From Aristolochia californica (taxonomy: Eukaryota > Streptophyta > Magnoliopsida > Piperales > Aristolochiaceae): a stretch of 64,000 nucleotides of DNA. Shown in pieces: positions 39,701 through 52,428 of the stretch. The stretch lies in NCBI GenBank assembly GCA_029961685.1, contig JARWKL010000002.1, positions 28,860,908 through 28,924,907 of the forward strand, read 5' to 3'. Position 1 is the stretch's first letter. The number at the start of each line of letters is the position of its first letter. A model generated the notes under the pieces. That model saw only the letters and a list, made by a program, of their open reading frames with translations, was not told the origin of the DNA and made no database searches. The position numbers and the translations under genes were made by a program.

Positions 39701-41038
39701 AATTCCAAGCTATCAAGGGTTGAACTAGTGGAATTCCCAAACTTGGATCACAAAACTTCTGTGTTCATTTGTGGTGTGTGAATAAAATTTTTTTACTTAC
39801 ATTTGTTTTTGTTTTAAATTTTTTCCATACATAAACTCTAAAATTTTCATTTTGTTGTGATCTATTTACCTTTTTTTTTACGGGGTGAAGGGAGAGCGAA
39901 AACTCAAAGTTTTGATTGAAGAAAAAAGTATACATCTAAAATGGAAATGCACAATGCAAAAATTTAGAGAGGGATAATTCAAAAGAGTGTCAGTAATTTT
40001 TAGGGATTATAAACTCTTTTCAGTTTTTATATATCAGGTTTGAAATCGTCGGGAAAAGGGGGTAGCGGGTGATTTTTAACTGAGTGTTGACTCCCAATCC
40101 TTAAGCCATTTCTTTAAAAAATATAGCTCGTTGCGCATGATAAATCACTTTACAATCATCTATGATTGTTAGGTCAGTTTTTTGTAAGTGGGAAAAATAA
40201 TGGTTTGTTTGACTCGGGTAAATATCCCAACACACGTTCACTTGAGAATTTAAAGAGTGTTTGTTATTCTCTTGAAAAGGTTTGGATCCATAGGTCATTT
40301 GTATCTTTAACATGTTTCAAGCATGCATATCCATTTTTACAGCATGTGTAGAAGAAATCTCGTTCATATAAACTTCCTAGCTATCTAGGGTTGAACTAGT
40401 GGATTTTCCCAAACTTGGATAACAAAACTTTTGTGTTCATTTGTGGCGTGTGAATAAAATCTCTTTACTTACATTTGTTTTTGTTCTAAATAAACTCTAA
40501 AATTTTCATTTTGTTGTGATCTATTTGCCTTTTTTGTTTACGGGGTGAAAGGAGAGCGAAAACTCAAAGTTTTGATTTAAGAAAAAAGTATACATCTAAA
40601 ATGGAAATGCACAATGCACAAATGTTGAGAGAGATAAGTCCAAAGAGTGTCTGTAATTTTTAGGGATTGTAAACTCTTTTCAGTTTTTATATATCAGGTT
40701 TTGCAATCGTTGAGAAAAGGGGGAGGCGGGGGATTTTTAACTGAGTATTGACTCCCAATCCATAAGTCATTTCTTTCAAAAATGTAGCCCATTGCGCAAG
40801 ATAGATCACTGTACAATCATCTATGATTGTTAGGTCAACTTTTTGTAAATGGGCAAAAGAATGGCTTGTTTGACTCGAGTAAATATCCCATCGCACATTC
40901 ACTAGAGAATTTAAAGAGCGTTTGGTATTCTCTTTAAAAGGTTTGCATCCGTAGATCATTTGCATCTTTAACATGTTTCAAGCATGCATATCCATTTTTA
41001 AAACATGTGTAGAAGAAATCTCGTTCTTATAAAATTCC
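36785..41038 (+). repeat. Block L sub-region e with dimeric pattern, ending at the junction
   Basis: Anchors: 36785, 37462, 38133, a unit whose anchor is deleted (about 38968), 39613, 40284, 40945 (GCATCC). The units at 37462 and 38133 share GGATTCAAAGGTCAATTGC, GCATAACC and GTGTAAAAGAAATC. AAAAGAATACATCTAAAATTG recurs at about 37103 and 38449, and GTCATATCTTAC at about 37283 and 38631, both about 1350 bp apart, which indicates two-monomer duplication. The last forward unit is cut by the inversion about 95 bp after its anchor. Confidence 0.83.
38700..38990 (+). repeat. Rearranged monomer: out-of-phase duplication plus anchor deletion
   Basis: At about 38740 TTGTTTGACTC joins to AGGAAAAGGGGGAGGCGGGGG, jumping back from the GACTCGGGTAAA segment to the CGTCGGGAAAAGGGGG segment. 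Both segments share TCGGG or TCAGG, so microhomology pairing is plausible. About 170-190 bp are therefore present twice. In the same unit TTCTCTTTAAA is joined directly to ATGTTTCAAGC near 38967, which removes about 34 bp including GGATCC. The duplication creates a chance 111-codon open frame on the minus strand. Confidence 0.85.
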
Positions 41039-41081
41039 TTGAAAGATTGTAAAGATGAAAACGACCTATGGATCCAAACCT
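40940..41081. other. Head-to-head inversion junction between the two array blocks
   Basis: Forward monomer sequence runs to ...TTATAAAATTCC at 41038. From 41039 (TTGAAAGATTGTAAAG) the sequence continues as reverse-orientation monomer (consensus TTGAAACATGTTAAAG). The left arm ending ATGTTTCAA at 40981 and the right arm starting TTGAAA at 41039 form a large inverted repeat with a 57-bp single-copy spacer (40982-41038). The inner 42 bp of the arms differ at about 8 positions by my count, so this is not a fresh perfect palindrome. The left breakpoint lies 30 bp beyond a conserved ACATGTTT/AAACATGT dyad (40971-40978 and 41001-41008), and the right breakpoint starts 3 bp from the equivalent dyad arm. 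It may be a true inversion junction or an assembly join. Confidence 0.9.
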
Positions 41082-44000
41082 TTTAAAGAGAATAACAAAC
41101 GCTCATTAAATTCTCCAGTGAGCGTCCGATGGGATATTTACCTTAGTCAAACAAGCCATTATTTTGCCCTTTTACAAAAACCTGACCTAACAATCATGGA
41201 TGATTGTAAAGTGATTTATCATGTGCATCGGCTTTATTTTTTTTAAAAATGACTTATGGATTGGGACTCAACACTGAGTCAAAAATCCCCGCCTCCTCCG
41301 CCTCCCCGTTTTCCCGACAATTGCAAAGCCTGATATATAAAAACTAAAAAGAGTTTACAATCCCTAAAAATTACAGACACACTTTGGAATTATCTATCTC
41401 TACATTTGTGCATTGTGCATTTCCATTTTAGATGTATACTTTTATCTTAAATCAAAACTTTGAGTTTTTCTCTCTCCCTTCACCCCGTAAACAAAATAGG
41501 CAAATAGATCACAACAAAATGAAAATTTTAGAGTTTGTGAATGGAAAAAATTTAAAACAATAACAAATGTAAGTAAGGAAATTTAATTCACACAATACAT
41601 ATGAACACAAAAGTTTTTTTATCCAAGTTTGAGAAATTCCACTAGTTCAGCCCTTGATAGCTTGGAATTTTATCAGAACGAGATTTCTTCTGCACATGTT
41701 TTAAAAATGCATATGCATGCTTGAAACATGTTAAAGATGCAAATGACCTATGTATCCAGACCTTTTGAAGAGAATAACAAACGCTCATTAAATTCTCCTG
41801 TGAACGTGCGGTGGGATATTTACCCGAGTCAAACAAGCCATTATTTTGCCCATTTACAAAAAGCGGACCTACCAATCATGGATGATTGTAAAGTGATTTA
41901 TCTTGTGTACTGGGCTATATTTTTGTAAGAAATGACTTAAGGATTGGGAGTCAACACTCAGTTAAAACTCACCCGCCTCCCCTGCCTCCCCGTTCTCCCG
42001 ACGATTGGAAAACTTGATATATAAAAACTGAAAGAATTTACAATCCCTAAAAATTACAGACACTCTTTGGACTTATCTATCTCTACATTTGTGCATTGTG
42101 CATTGCCATTTTAGACGTATAGTTTTTTATTAAATAAAAACTATGAGTTTTTCTCTCTCCCTTAACCCCGTAAAAAAAAAGGCAAATAGATCACAACAAA
42201 ATGAAAATTTAAGAGTTTAAGCATGGAAAAAAATTATAACAATAAAAAATGTAAGTAAGGAAACTTTATTCACACACCACAAATGAACAGAAAAATTTTG
42301 TTATCCATGTTTGGAAAATTCCACTAGTTCAACCCTTGAGAGCTTGGAATTTTATAAGAATGAGATTTCTTCTACACATGTTTTAAAAATGGATATGCAT
42401 TCTTGAAACATATTAAAGATATAAATGACCTATGGATCCAAACCTTTTAAAGAGAATAACAAACGCTCATTAAATTTTCCAGTGATCTTGCGGTGAGATA
42501 TTTACCCGAGTCAAACAAGCCATTTTTTTTCCCATTTACAAAAAGCTGACCTAACAATCATGGATGATTGTAAAGTGATTTATCATGCGTAACGGGCTAT
42601 ATTTTTTGTAAGAAATGACTTATGGATTGGGAGTCAACACTCAGTTAAAAATCCCCTGCCTCCCCCTCTTCGCGTCGATTGCAAAACCTGATATATAAAA
42701 ACTGAAAAGTGTTTACAATACATAAAAATTACAGACACTCTTTGGAATTATCTCTCTCTAAATTTGTGCAATTTTTGTTTACCATTTTAGATGTATACTT
42801 TTTTCTTAAATCAAAACTTTGAGTTTTTCGCTCTCCCGTCACCCCGTAAACAAAAAAGGCAAATAGATCACAACAAAATGTAAATTTTAGATTTTATGCA
42901 TGGAAAAAATTTATAACAATAACGACTATAAGGAAAGTTTATTTACACACCACAAATGAACACAAAAGTTTTGATATCCAAGTTTTGGAAATTCCACTAG
43001 TTCAACCCTTGATAGCTTGGAATTTTATTAGAATGAGATTTCTTCTACACATATTTTAAAAATGGATATGCATGCTTCAAACATGTTCAAGATGAAAATG
43101 ACCTGTGAATTGAGACCTTTTAAAAAGAATAAAAGAGGCTCATTAAATTCTCCAGTGAACTTGCGGTGGGATATTTTCTCGAGTCAAACAAGCCATTATT
43201 TTGCCCATTTACAAAAAACTGACCTAACAATCATGGATGATTGGAAAGTGATTTATCATGCGTACTCGGCTATATTTTTGTAAGAAATGACTTATGGATC
43301 GGGAGTCAACACTCAGTTAAAAATACCCTACCTCCCCCTCTTCCCGTCGATTGCAAAACCTGATATATTAACACCGAAAAAAGTTTACAATCCATAAAAA
43401 TTAAAGACACTCTATGGAATTATCTCTCTCTACATTTGTCCATTGTGCATTTTCCATTTTAGATGTATACTTTTTTTTTAATTCAAAACTTTGAGTTTTT
43501 CGCTCTCCCTTCACCCCGTAAACATAAATAGCAAATAGATCACAACAAAATGAAAATTTTCGATTTTATGCATGGAAAAAATTTAAAACTATAACAACTG
43601 TAAGTAAGGAAATTTTATTCACACACCACAAATGAACGCAAAAGTTTTCTTATCCAAGTTTGGGAAATTCCACTAGTTCAACCCTTGATAGCTTGGAATT
43701 TTATAAGAACGAGATTTCTTCTACACATGTTTTAAAAATGGATATGCATGCTTGAAACATGTTAAAGATTAAAATGACCTATGGATCCAAACCTTTGAAA
43801 GAGAATAACGAACGCTCATTAAATTCTCCAGTGAACGTGCCGTGGGATATTTACCCGAGTCAAACAAGCCATTATTTTGCCCATTTACAAAAAGCTGATC
43901 TAACAATCATGCATGATTGTAAAGTGATTTATCATACGTACCGGGTTATATTTTTGTAAGAAATGACTTATGGATTGGGAGTTAACACTCAGTTAAAATC

Positions 44001-45812
44001 CCCCGCCTCCCCAGCCTCCCCGTTTTCACGATGATTGCAAAACCTGGTATATAAAAACTGAAAAGAGTTTACAATCCCTAAAAATTACAGACACACTTTG
44101 GAAATATCTCTCTCTACATTTTTGCATTGTGCATTTCCATTTTAGATGTATACTTTCTTCTCAAATCAAAACTTTGAGTATTTCGCTCTCCCTTCACCCC
44201 GTAAACAAAATAGGCAAATAGATTACAATAAAATGAAAATTTTAGAGTTTATGCATGGAAAAAATTATAAAAAATAACAAATGTAAGTAAGGAAATTTTA
44301 TTTACACGCCACAAATGAACACAAAAGTTTTGTTATCCAAGTTTGGGAAATTCCACTAGTTCAACCCTCTATAGCTTTGAATTTTATAAGAACGAGATTT
44401 CTTCTACACATGTTTTAAAAATGGATATGCATGCTTGAAACATGTTAGAGATTCATATGACCTATGGATCCAAACCTTTTAAAGAGAATAACAAACGCTC
44501 ATTAAATTCTCTAGTGAATGTGCGGTGGGATATTTACCAGAGTCAAACAAGCCATTATTTTTCCCATTTACAAAAAGCTGACCTAACAATCATGGATGAT
44601 TGTAAAGTGATTTATCATGCGTAATGGGTTATATGTTTTTAAGAAATGACTTATGGATTGGGAGACAACACTCAGTTAAAAATCCCCCGCCTCCCCCTCT
44701 TCCCATCGATTGCAAAACCTGATATATAAAAATAGAAAAGAGTTTACAGTCCATAAAAATTATCGACATCTTTGGAAATATCTCTCTCTACATTTGTGCA
44801 TTGTGCATTTTTCATTTCAAAAGTATACTTTTTCCTTAAATCAAAACTTTGAGTTTTTCGCTCTCCCATCACCCTTTAAACAAAAAAGGCAAATACATCA
44901 CAACAAAATAAAAAGTTGAGAGTTTATGCATGGAAAAAATTTAAAACAATAACAAATGTAAGAAAGGAAATTTTATTCACATGCCATAAATGAACACAAA
45001 AGTTTTGTTATCCAAGTTTGGGGAAATTCCACTAGTTCAACCCTTGATAACTTGGAATTTTATAAGAACGAGATTTCTTCTACACATGTTTAAAAATGGA
45101 TGTCATGCTTGAAACGTGTTAAAGATGCAAGACCTATGGATCCAAACCTTTTAAAGAGAATAACAAACGCTCATTTAATTTTCCAGTGAACGTGCGGTGG
45201 GATATTTACCCAAGTCAAAGAAGCCATTATTTTTCCCATTTACAAAAAGCTGACCTAACAATCATGGATGATTGTAAAGTGAAGTATCATGCGTAACGGG
45301 CTAAATTTTTATAAGAAATGACTTACGGATCGGGAGGCAACATTAAGTTAAAAATCCCCCGCCGCCCCCTTTTCCAGACAATTGCAAAACCTGATATATA
45401 AAAACTGAAAAGAGTTTACAAACCCTAAAAATTACAGACAATCTTTTGAATTATCTCCCTTTAAATTTTTGCATTGTGCTTTTTCCATTTTAGATGTATA
45501 CTTTTTTCTTAAATCAAAACTTTGAGTTTTTCGCTCTCCCTTCACCCCGTAAACAAAATAGGCCAATAGATCACAACAAAATGAATATTTTAGAGTTTAT
45601 GCATGGAAAAAATTTAAAACAATAAAAAATGTAAGTAAGGAACCTTTATTCACACCCACAAATGAACAGAAAAGTTTTGTTATCCAAGTTTGGGAAGTTC
45701 CACTAGTTGACCCTTTGATACCTTGGAATTTTATAAGAACTAGATTTCTTCTACACATGTTTTAAAAATGGATATGCATTCTTGGAACATGTTAAAGATA
45801 CAAATGACCTAT
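41039..45812 (-). repeat. Block R sub-region a: junction-proximal monomers with C-tract expansion
   Basis: Anchors: 41070, 41752 (GTATCC), 42434, 43107 (GAATTG-like), 43783, 44466, 45138. Intervals of 682, 682 and 683 bp follow the anchors at 41070, 41752 and 43783. Those three units carry an extra CCTCC-type 9-mer in the C-rich tract (around 41287-41313, 41969-42000 and 44000-44030), which accounts for the added length. Units at 42434 and 43107 lack it and measure 673 and 676 bp. Confidence 0.88.
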
Positions 45813-47138
45813 GGATCCAAACCTTTTAAAGAGAATAACAAACGCTCATTAAATACTCCAGTGAACGTGCGGTGGGATATTTACCCGAGTCAAACAAGCC
45901 ATTATTTTTCTCATTAACAAAAAGTTGACCTAACAATCGTGGATGATTGTAAAGTGATTTATCATGAGTAACGGGCTATATTTTTGTAAGAAATGACTTA
46001 CGGATTGGGAGTCAACACTCAGTTAAAAATCCCCCGCCTCCCACTTTTTCAGACGATTGCAAAACCTTATATATAAAAACTAAAAAGAGTTATCTCTCTG
46101 GAATTATCTCTCTCTACATTTGTGCATTATGCATTTTCCATTTTAGATGTATATTTTTTTCTTAAATCAAAACTTTGAGTTCTTTGCTCTCTATTACCCA
46201 GTAAACAAAAAAGGCAAATGGATCACAAACAATGAAAATTTTAGAGTTTATGCATGGAAAAACATTAAAAGAATAACAAATGTAAGTAAGGAAATTTTAT
46301 TCACACACCACAAATGAACACAAAAGTTTTGTTATCCAAGTTTGAGAAATTCCGCTAGTTCAACCCTTGATACCTTGGAATTTTATATGAATGAGATTTC
46401 TTCTACACATGTTTTAAAAATGGATATGCATGCTTGAAACATGTTAAACATGCAAATGACCTATGGATCCAAACCTTTTAAATAGAATTACAAACTCTCA
46501 TTAAATTCTCCAGTGAACGTGTAGTGGGATATTTACTCGAGTCTAACAAGCAATTATTGTGCCCATTTACAAAAAGCTGACCAAACAATCATGGATGATT
46601 GGAAAGTGATTTATCATGCGTAACAGGCTATATCTTTTAAGAATTGACTTATGGATTGGGAGTCAACACTCAGTTAAAAATCCCTCGTCTCCCCTTTTTC
46701 CTGACAATTGCAAAACTTGATATACAAAAACTAAAAAGAGTTTACAATCCCTAAAAATTACAAACACTCTTTGGAATTATCTCTCTCTACATTTCTGCAT
46801 TGCGCATTTAAATTTTAGAAGTATATTTTTTTCTTAAATTTAAACTTTGAGTTTTTCGCTCTCCCTTCACCCTGGAAGAGAAAAAGACAAATAGAAAACA
46901 AGAAAATGAAAATTTTAGAGTTTACGCGTGGAAAATATTTAAAAAAATAATAAATGTAAGTAAGGAAATTTTATTCACACACCACAAGTGATCACAAATG
47001 TTTTGTTATCCTAGTTTGGGAAATTCCACTAGTTCAACCCTTGATAGCTTGGAATTTTATAAGAATAAGATTTCTTCTACACATGTTTTAAAAATGCATA
47101 TGTATGCTTGAAACAAGTTAAAGATTCAAATGACCTAT
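45813..47138 (-). repeat. Block R monomers preceding the tetramer
   Basis: Anchors 45813 and 46465. The unit at 45813 shares CTCATTAACAAAAAGTTGACC, CCTTATATATAAAAAC, CTCTCTATTACCC and ATCACAAACAATG with the unit at 49118, 3306 bp away (five units). The interval is 652 bp because AAAAAGAG is joined to TTATCTCTCTGG near 46090, a loss of about 24 bp with a small duplicated TATCTCTC. Confidence 0.82.
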
Positions 47139-50100
47139 GGATCCAAACCATTTAAAGAGATTAACAAACGCTCATTAAATTCTCAAGTGAACCTGCGGTA
47201 GGATATTTACCCGAGTCAAACAAGCCATTATTTTTCCCATTTACATAAAGCTGACCAAACAATCATGGATGATTGTAAAGTGATTTAATACTGTGTGACG
47301 GGCTATATTTTTGTAAGAAATGACTTATGGATTGGACTCAGTTAAAAATCCCCCGCCTCCCCTTTTCCCGACGATTGCAAAACCTGATATATAAAAGCTG
47401 AAAAGAGTTTACAATCCCAAAAAATTACAAACACTCTTTGGAAATATCTCTCTCCACATTTGTGCATTGTGCATTTTCCATTTTAGATGTATTCTTTTTA
47501 CTTCAATCAAAACTTTGAGTTTTTCGCTCACCCTTCACCCCGTAAACAAAAAAGGCAAATTGATCACAACAAAATGAAAATTTTAGTGTTTATGGAAGGA
47601 AAAAATTTAAAACAATAACGAATGTAAGTAAGGAAATTTTATTCACACACCACAAACGAACACAAAATTTTTGTTATCCAAGTTTGGAAAATTCCACTAG
47701 TTTAACCCATGATAGCATTGAATTTTATAAGAATGAGATTTCTTCTAAACATGTTTTAAAAATGGATATTCATGCTTGAAACATGTTAAAGATGTAAATG
47801 ACCTAGGGATCCAAACCTTTTAAAGAGAATAAAAAACGCTCATTAAATTCTCCAGCGAACTTGCGGTGGGATATTTACCCGAGTCAAACAAGCAATTATT
47901 TTTCCCATTTTCAAAAAGCTGACCTAACAATTATGGATGATTTTATAGTGATTTATCATGTGTAACAGGCTATATTTTTGTAAGAAATGACTTATGGATT
48001 GGACTCAGTTAAAAATCCCCCGCCTCCCCCTTTTCCCGACGATTGTAAAACCTGATATATAAAAATTGAAAAAAGTTTAAAATCCCAAAAAATTACAGAC
48101 ACTCTTTGGAAATATCTCTCTCTACGTTTGTGCATTGTGAATTTCCATTTTAGATGTATACTTTTTTTTTTAAATCAAAACTTTGAGTTTTTGCTCTAGC
48201 TTCTCCCCGTAAACAAAAAAGGCAAATAGATCGCAACAAAATGAAAATTTTAGAGTTTATGTATGGAAAAAATTTAAAACAATAACAAATGTAAGTAAGG
48301 CAATTTTATTCACACACCACAGACGAACAAAAAAGTTTTGTTATCCAAGTTTGGGAAATTTTACTTGTTCAACTCTTGATAGCTTGGAATTTTATAAGAA
48401 CAACATTTTTTCTACACATGTTTTAATAATGGAAATGCATGCTTGAAACATGTTAAAGATGCAAATGACCTTTGGATCCAAACCTTTTAAAGAAAATAAC
48501 AAACGTTCATTAAATTCCTCCAGTGAACGTGCGGTGGGATATTTACCTGAGTCAAACAAGCCATTATTTTGCCCATTTACAAAAAGCTGACCTAACAATC
48601 AAGGATGATTGTAAAGTGATTTATCATGCGTAACAGGCTATATTTTTGACAGAAATGAAGAATGGATTGGACTCAGTTAAAAATCCCCTGCCTCCTCTTT
48701 TCCTGACGATTGCAAAACATGATATATAAAAATTGAAAAGAGTTTACAATCCCTACAAATTACAGACACTCTTTGGAATTATCTCTCTCTACATTTGTGT
48801 ATTGTGCATTTCCATTTTAGATGTATACTTTTTTCTTAAATCAAAACTTTGAGTTTTTGCTCTCCCTTCTCCCCGTAAACAAAAAAAGGTAAATAGCACA
48901 CAACAAAATGAAAATTTTAGAGTTTCTGCATGGAAAAAATTTAAAACAATAACGAATGTAATAAGGAAATTTTTTTCACACACCACAAACGAACACAAAA
49001 GTTTTATTATCCAAGTTTGCGAAATTCCACTAGTTCAACCCTTGATAGCAGGGAATTTTATAAGAACGAGATTTCTTCTACACATGTTTTAAAAATGGAT
49101 ATACATGCTTGAAACATGGATCCAAACCTTTTAAAAGAGAATAAAAAATGCTCATTAAATTCTCCAGTGAACGTGCGGTGGGATATTTACCCGAGTCAAA
49201 CAAGCCATTATTTTCCTCATTAACAAAAAGTTGACCGAACAATCATGGATGATTGTAAAGTGATTTATCATGAGTAACGAGCTATATTTTTGTAAGAAAT
49301 GACTTTCGGATTGGGTGTCAACACTCAGTTAAAAATCCCCCGCCTCCCTCTTTTTCAAGCGATTGCAAAACCTTATATATAAAAACTGAAAAGAGTTTAA
49401 AATCCCTAGAAATTACAGATACTCGTTGGAATTATCTCTCTCTACATTTGTGCATTATGCATTTTCCATTTTAGATGTATATTTTTTTCTTAAATCAAAA
49501 CTTTGAGTTCTTCGCTCTCTATTACCCCATTAAACAAAAAAGGCAAATAGATCACAAACAATGCAAATTTTAGAGTTTATGCATGGAAATACATTAATAG
49601 AATAACAAATGTAAGTAAGGAAATTTTATTCACACACCACAAATGAACGCAAAAGTTTTGTTATCCAAGTCTGAGAAATTCCACTAGTTCAACCCTTGAT
49701 AGCTTGGAATTTTATATGAACGAGATTTCTTCTACACATGTTTTAAAAATACATATGCATGCTTGAAAGAAGTTAAAGATGCAAATGACCTATGGATCCA
49801 AACCATTGAAAGAGATTAACAAACGCTCATTAAATTCTCCAGTGAACCTGCGGTAGGATATTTACCCAAGTCAAACAAGCCATTATTTTTCCCATTTACA
49901 AAAAGCTGACCAAACAATCATGGATGAATGTAAAGTGATTTAATACTGTGTGATGGGCTATATTTTTGTAAGAAATGACTTATGGATTGGACTCAGTTAA
50001 AAATCCCCCGCCTCCCCTTTTCCCGACGATTGCAAAACCTGTTATATAAAAACTGAAAAGAGTTTACAATCCAAAAAATTTACAAACACTCTTTGGAAAT

Positions 50101-52428
50101 ATCTCTCTCCACATTTGTGCATTGTGCATTTTCCATTTTAGATGTATTCTCTTTAGTTCAATCAAAACTTTGAGTTTTTCCCTCATCCTTCATCCCGTAA
50201 ACAAAAAAGGCAAATTGATCACAACAAAATGAAAATTTTAGTGTTTATGGAAGGAAAAAATTTAAAACAATAATAAATGTAAGTAAGGAAATTTTATTCA
50301 CAAACGAACACAAAATTTTTGTTATCCAAGTTTGGAAAATTCCACTAGTTTAACCCATGATAGCATAGAATTTTATAAGAACGAGATTTCTTCTAAACAT
50401 GTTTTAACAATGGATATGCATGCTTGAAACATGTTTAAGATGTAAATGACCAAGGGATCCAAACCTTTTAAAAAGAATAAAAAACGCTCATTAAATTCTC
50501 CAGCGAACTTGCGGTAGGATATTTACTCGAGTCAAACAAGCAATTATTTTGCCCATTTACAAAAAGCTGACCTAAAAATTACGGATGATTTTATAGTGAT
50601 TTATCATGTGTAACAGGCTATATTTTTTTAAGAAATGACTTATGGATTGGACTCAGTTAAAAATCCCCCGCCTCCCCCTTTTCCCGACGATTGTAAAACC
50701 TGATATATAAAAACTGAAAAGAGTTTAAAATCACAAAAAATTACAGACACTCTTTGGAATTATCTCTCTCTACGTTTGTGCATTGTGCATTTACATTTTA
50801 GATGTATACTTTTTTCTTAAATCAAAACTTTGAGTTTTCGCTCTTGCTTCTCCCCGTAAACAAAAAAGGCAAATAGATCACAACATAATGAAAATTTTAG
50901 AGTTTATGCATGGAAAAAATTTAAAACAATAACAAATGTAAGTAAGGAAATTTTATTCACACACCACCAATGAACAAAAAAGTTTTGTTATCCAAGTTTG
51001 GGAAATTTTCCTAGTTCAACTCTTAATAGCTTGGAATTTTATAAGAACGACATTTTTTCTACACGTTTTAAAAATGGAAATGCATGCTTGAAACTTGTTA
51101 AAGATGCAAGTGACCTTTGGATCCAAACCTTTTAAATAAAATAACAAACGCTCATTAAATTCCTCCAGTGAACGTGCGGTGGGATATTTACCCGAGTCAA
51201 ACAAGCCATTATTTTGCCCATTTACAAAAAGCTGACCTAACAATCAAGGATGATTGTAAAGTGATTTATCATGCGTAACAGGCTATATTTTTTACAGAAA
51301 TGAATAATGGATTGGACTCAGTTAAAAATCCCCCGCATCCTCTTTTCCTTACGATTGCAAAACATGATATATAAAAACTGAAAAGAGTTTACAATCCCTA
51401 AAAATTATAGACACTCTTTGGAATTATCTCTCTCTACATTTGTGTATTGTGCATTTCCATTTTAGATGTATACTTTTTTCTAAAATCAAAACTTTGAGTT
51501 TTTGCTCTCCCTTCACCCTGTAAACAAAAAAGGTAAATAGCTCACAACAAAATAAAAATTTTAGAGTTTCTGCATGGAAAAAATTTAAAAATATAACGAA
51601 TGTAATAAGGAAATTTTATTCACACACCACAAACAAACACAAAAGTTTTGTTATCCAAGTTTGGGAAATTCCACTAGTTCAACCCTTGATAGCAGGGAAT
51701 TTTATAAGAACGAGATTTCTTCTACACATGTTTTAAAAATGGATATACATGCTTGAAACATGGATCCAAACCTTTTAAAGAGAATAACAAATGCTCATTA
51801 AATTCTCCAGTGAACGTGCGATGGGATATTTACCCGAGTCAAACAAGCCATTATTTTCCCCATTTAGAAAAAACAGACCCAACAATCATGGATGATTGTG
51901 AAGTGATTTATCATGCGTAACGGGCTATATTTTTTAAAGAAATGACTTATGGATTGGACTTAGTTAAAAATTCCCTGCTTCCACCTTTTCCCGACAATTC
52001 CCAAACCTGATATATAAAAACTAAAAAGATTTTAAAATCCCTAAAAATTACAGACACTCTTTCATATTATCACTCTCTACATTTGTGCATTTGATTTTCA
52101 ATTTTAGATGTATAATTTTTTCTTAAATCAAAACTTTGAGTTTTCGCTCTCCCTTCACCCCTCGTAAACAAAAAAGGTAAAAAGATTACAACAAAATGAA
52201 AATTTTAAAGTTTATGCATGGAAAAAATTTAAAACAATAACAAATGTAAGTAAGGAAATTGTATTCGCATGCCACAAACGAACATAAAAGTTTTCTTATC
52301 CAAGTTTGGGAAATTCCACTAGTTCAACCCTTGATAGCTTGGAATTTTATAAGAACGAGATTTCTTCTTGACATGTTTTAAAAATGGATATGCATGCTTG
52401 AAACATTTTAAATATGCAAATGACCTAT
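47139..52428 (-). repeat. Tetrameric higher-order repeat, two copies, period about 2.65 kb
   Basis: Copy 1 anchors: 47139, 47807, 48474, 49118. Copy 2 anchors: 49794, 50455, 51119, 51762. Offsets are 2655, 2648, 2645 and 2644 bp. Shared private features, in order: GAGATTAACAAACGC with AATACTGTGTGA; GGGATCC with CTCCAGCGAACTTGCGG and GATTTTATAGTG; TTTGGATCC with AATTCCTCCAGTG, CAAGGATGATTG and a 48392-48598-like frame; and GCTTGAAACATGGATCC, a ~27-bp deletion (49110 and 51754). GATTGGACTCAG replaces GATTGGGAGTCAACACTCAG in several of these units. The unit at 49118 changes identity midway, matching 45813 in its second half. Confidence 0.87.

Larger units (their letters stand above)
1..41038 (+). 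repeat. Satellite array block L (about 62 monomers, forward orientation)
   Basis: Tandem head-to-tail array of a ~672-676 bp AT-rich satellite monomer. The anchor TTTGGATCCATAGG recurs with a modal spacing of 672-676 bp through the whole block. Between anchors the order of landmarks is constant: GCATGCATATCC, GAACTAGTGGAATTTCCC, CATAAACTCTAAAATTTTC, GGGGTGAAGGGAGAGCG, ATGGAAATGCACAATGCAC, TATATATCAGGTTTTGCAATCG, a G-rich tract, TGTTGACTCCCAATCCATAAG, the dyad ACAATCATCTATGATTGT, then CCCACCGCACGTTCACTGG. Block-specific bases are CT at the dyad centre and CCATACATAAAC. No non-satellite insertion of appreciable size was seen. The array begins inside a monomer, so it extends to the left. The family name and host are not recognised. 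Confidence 0.97.

Noticed and set aside
1..41038. AATAAA in GTGTGAATAAAATTT as a polyadenylation signal
   Set aside because: It recurs in each monomer without any gene upstream. AATAAA is common by chance at this base composition.
40982..41038. 57-bp junction spacer as an inserted foreign element
   Set aside because: It is ordinary forward monomer sequence (GCATGCATATCC to ATAAAATTCC), present once because the inversion begins after it.
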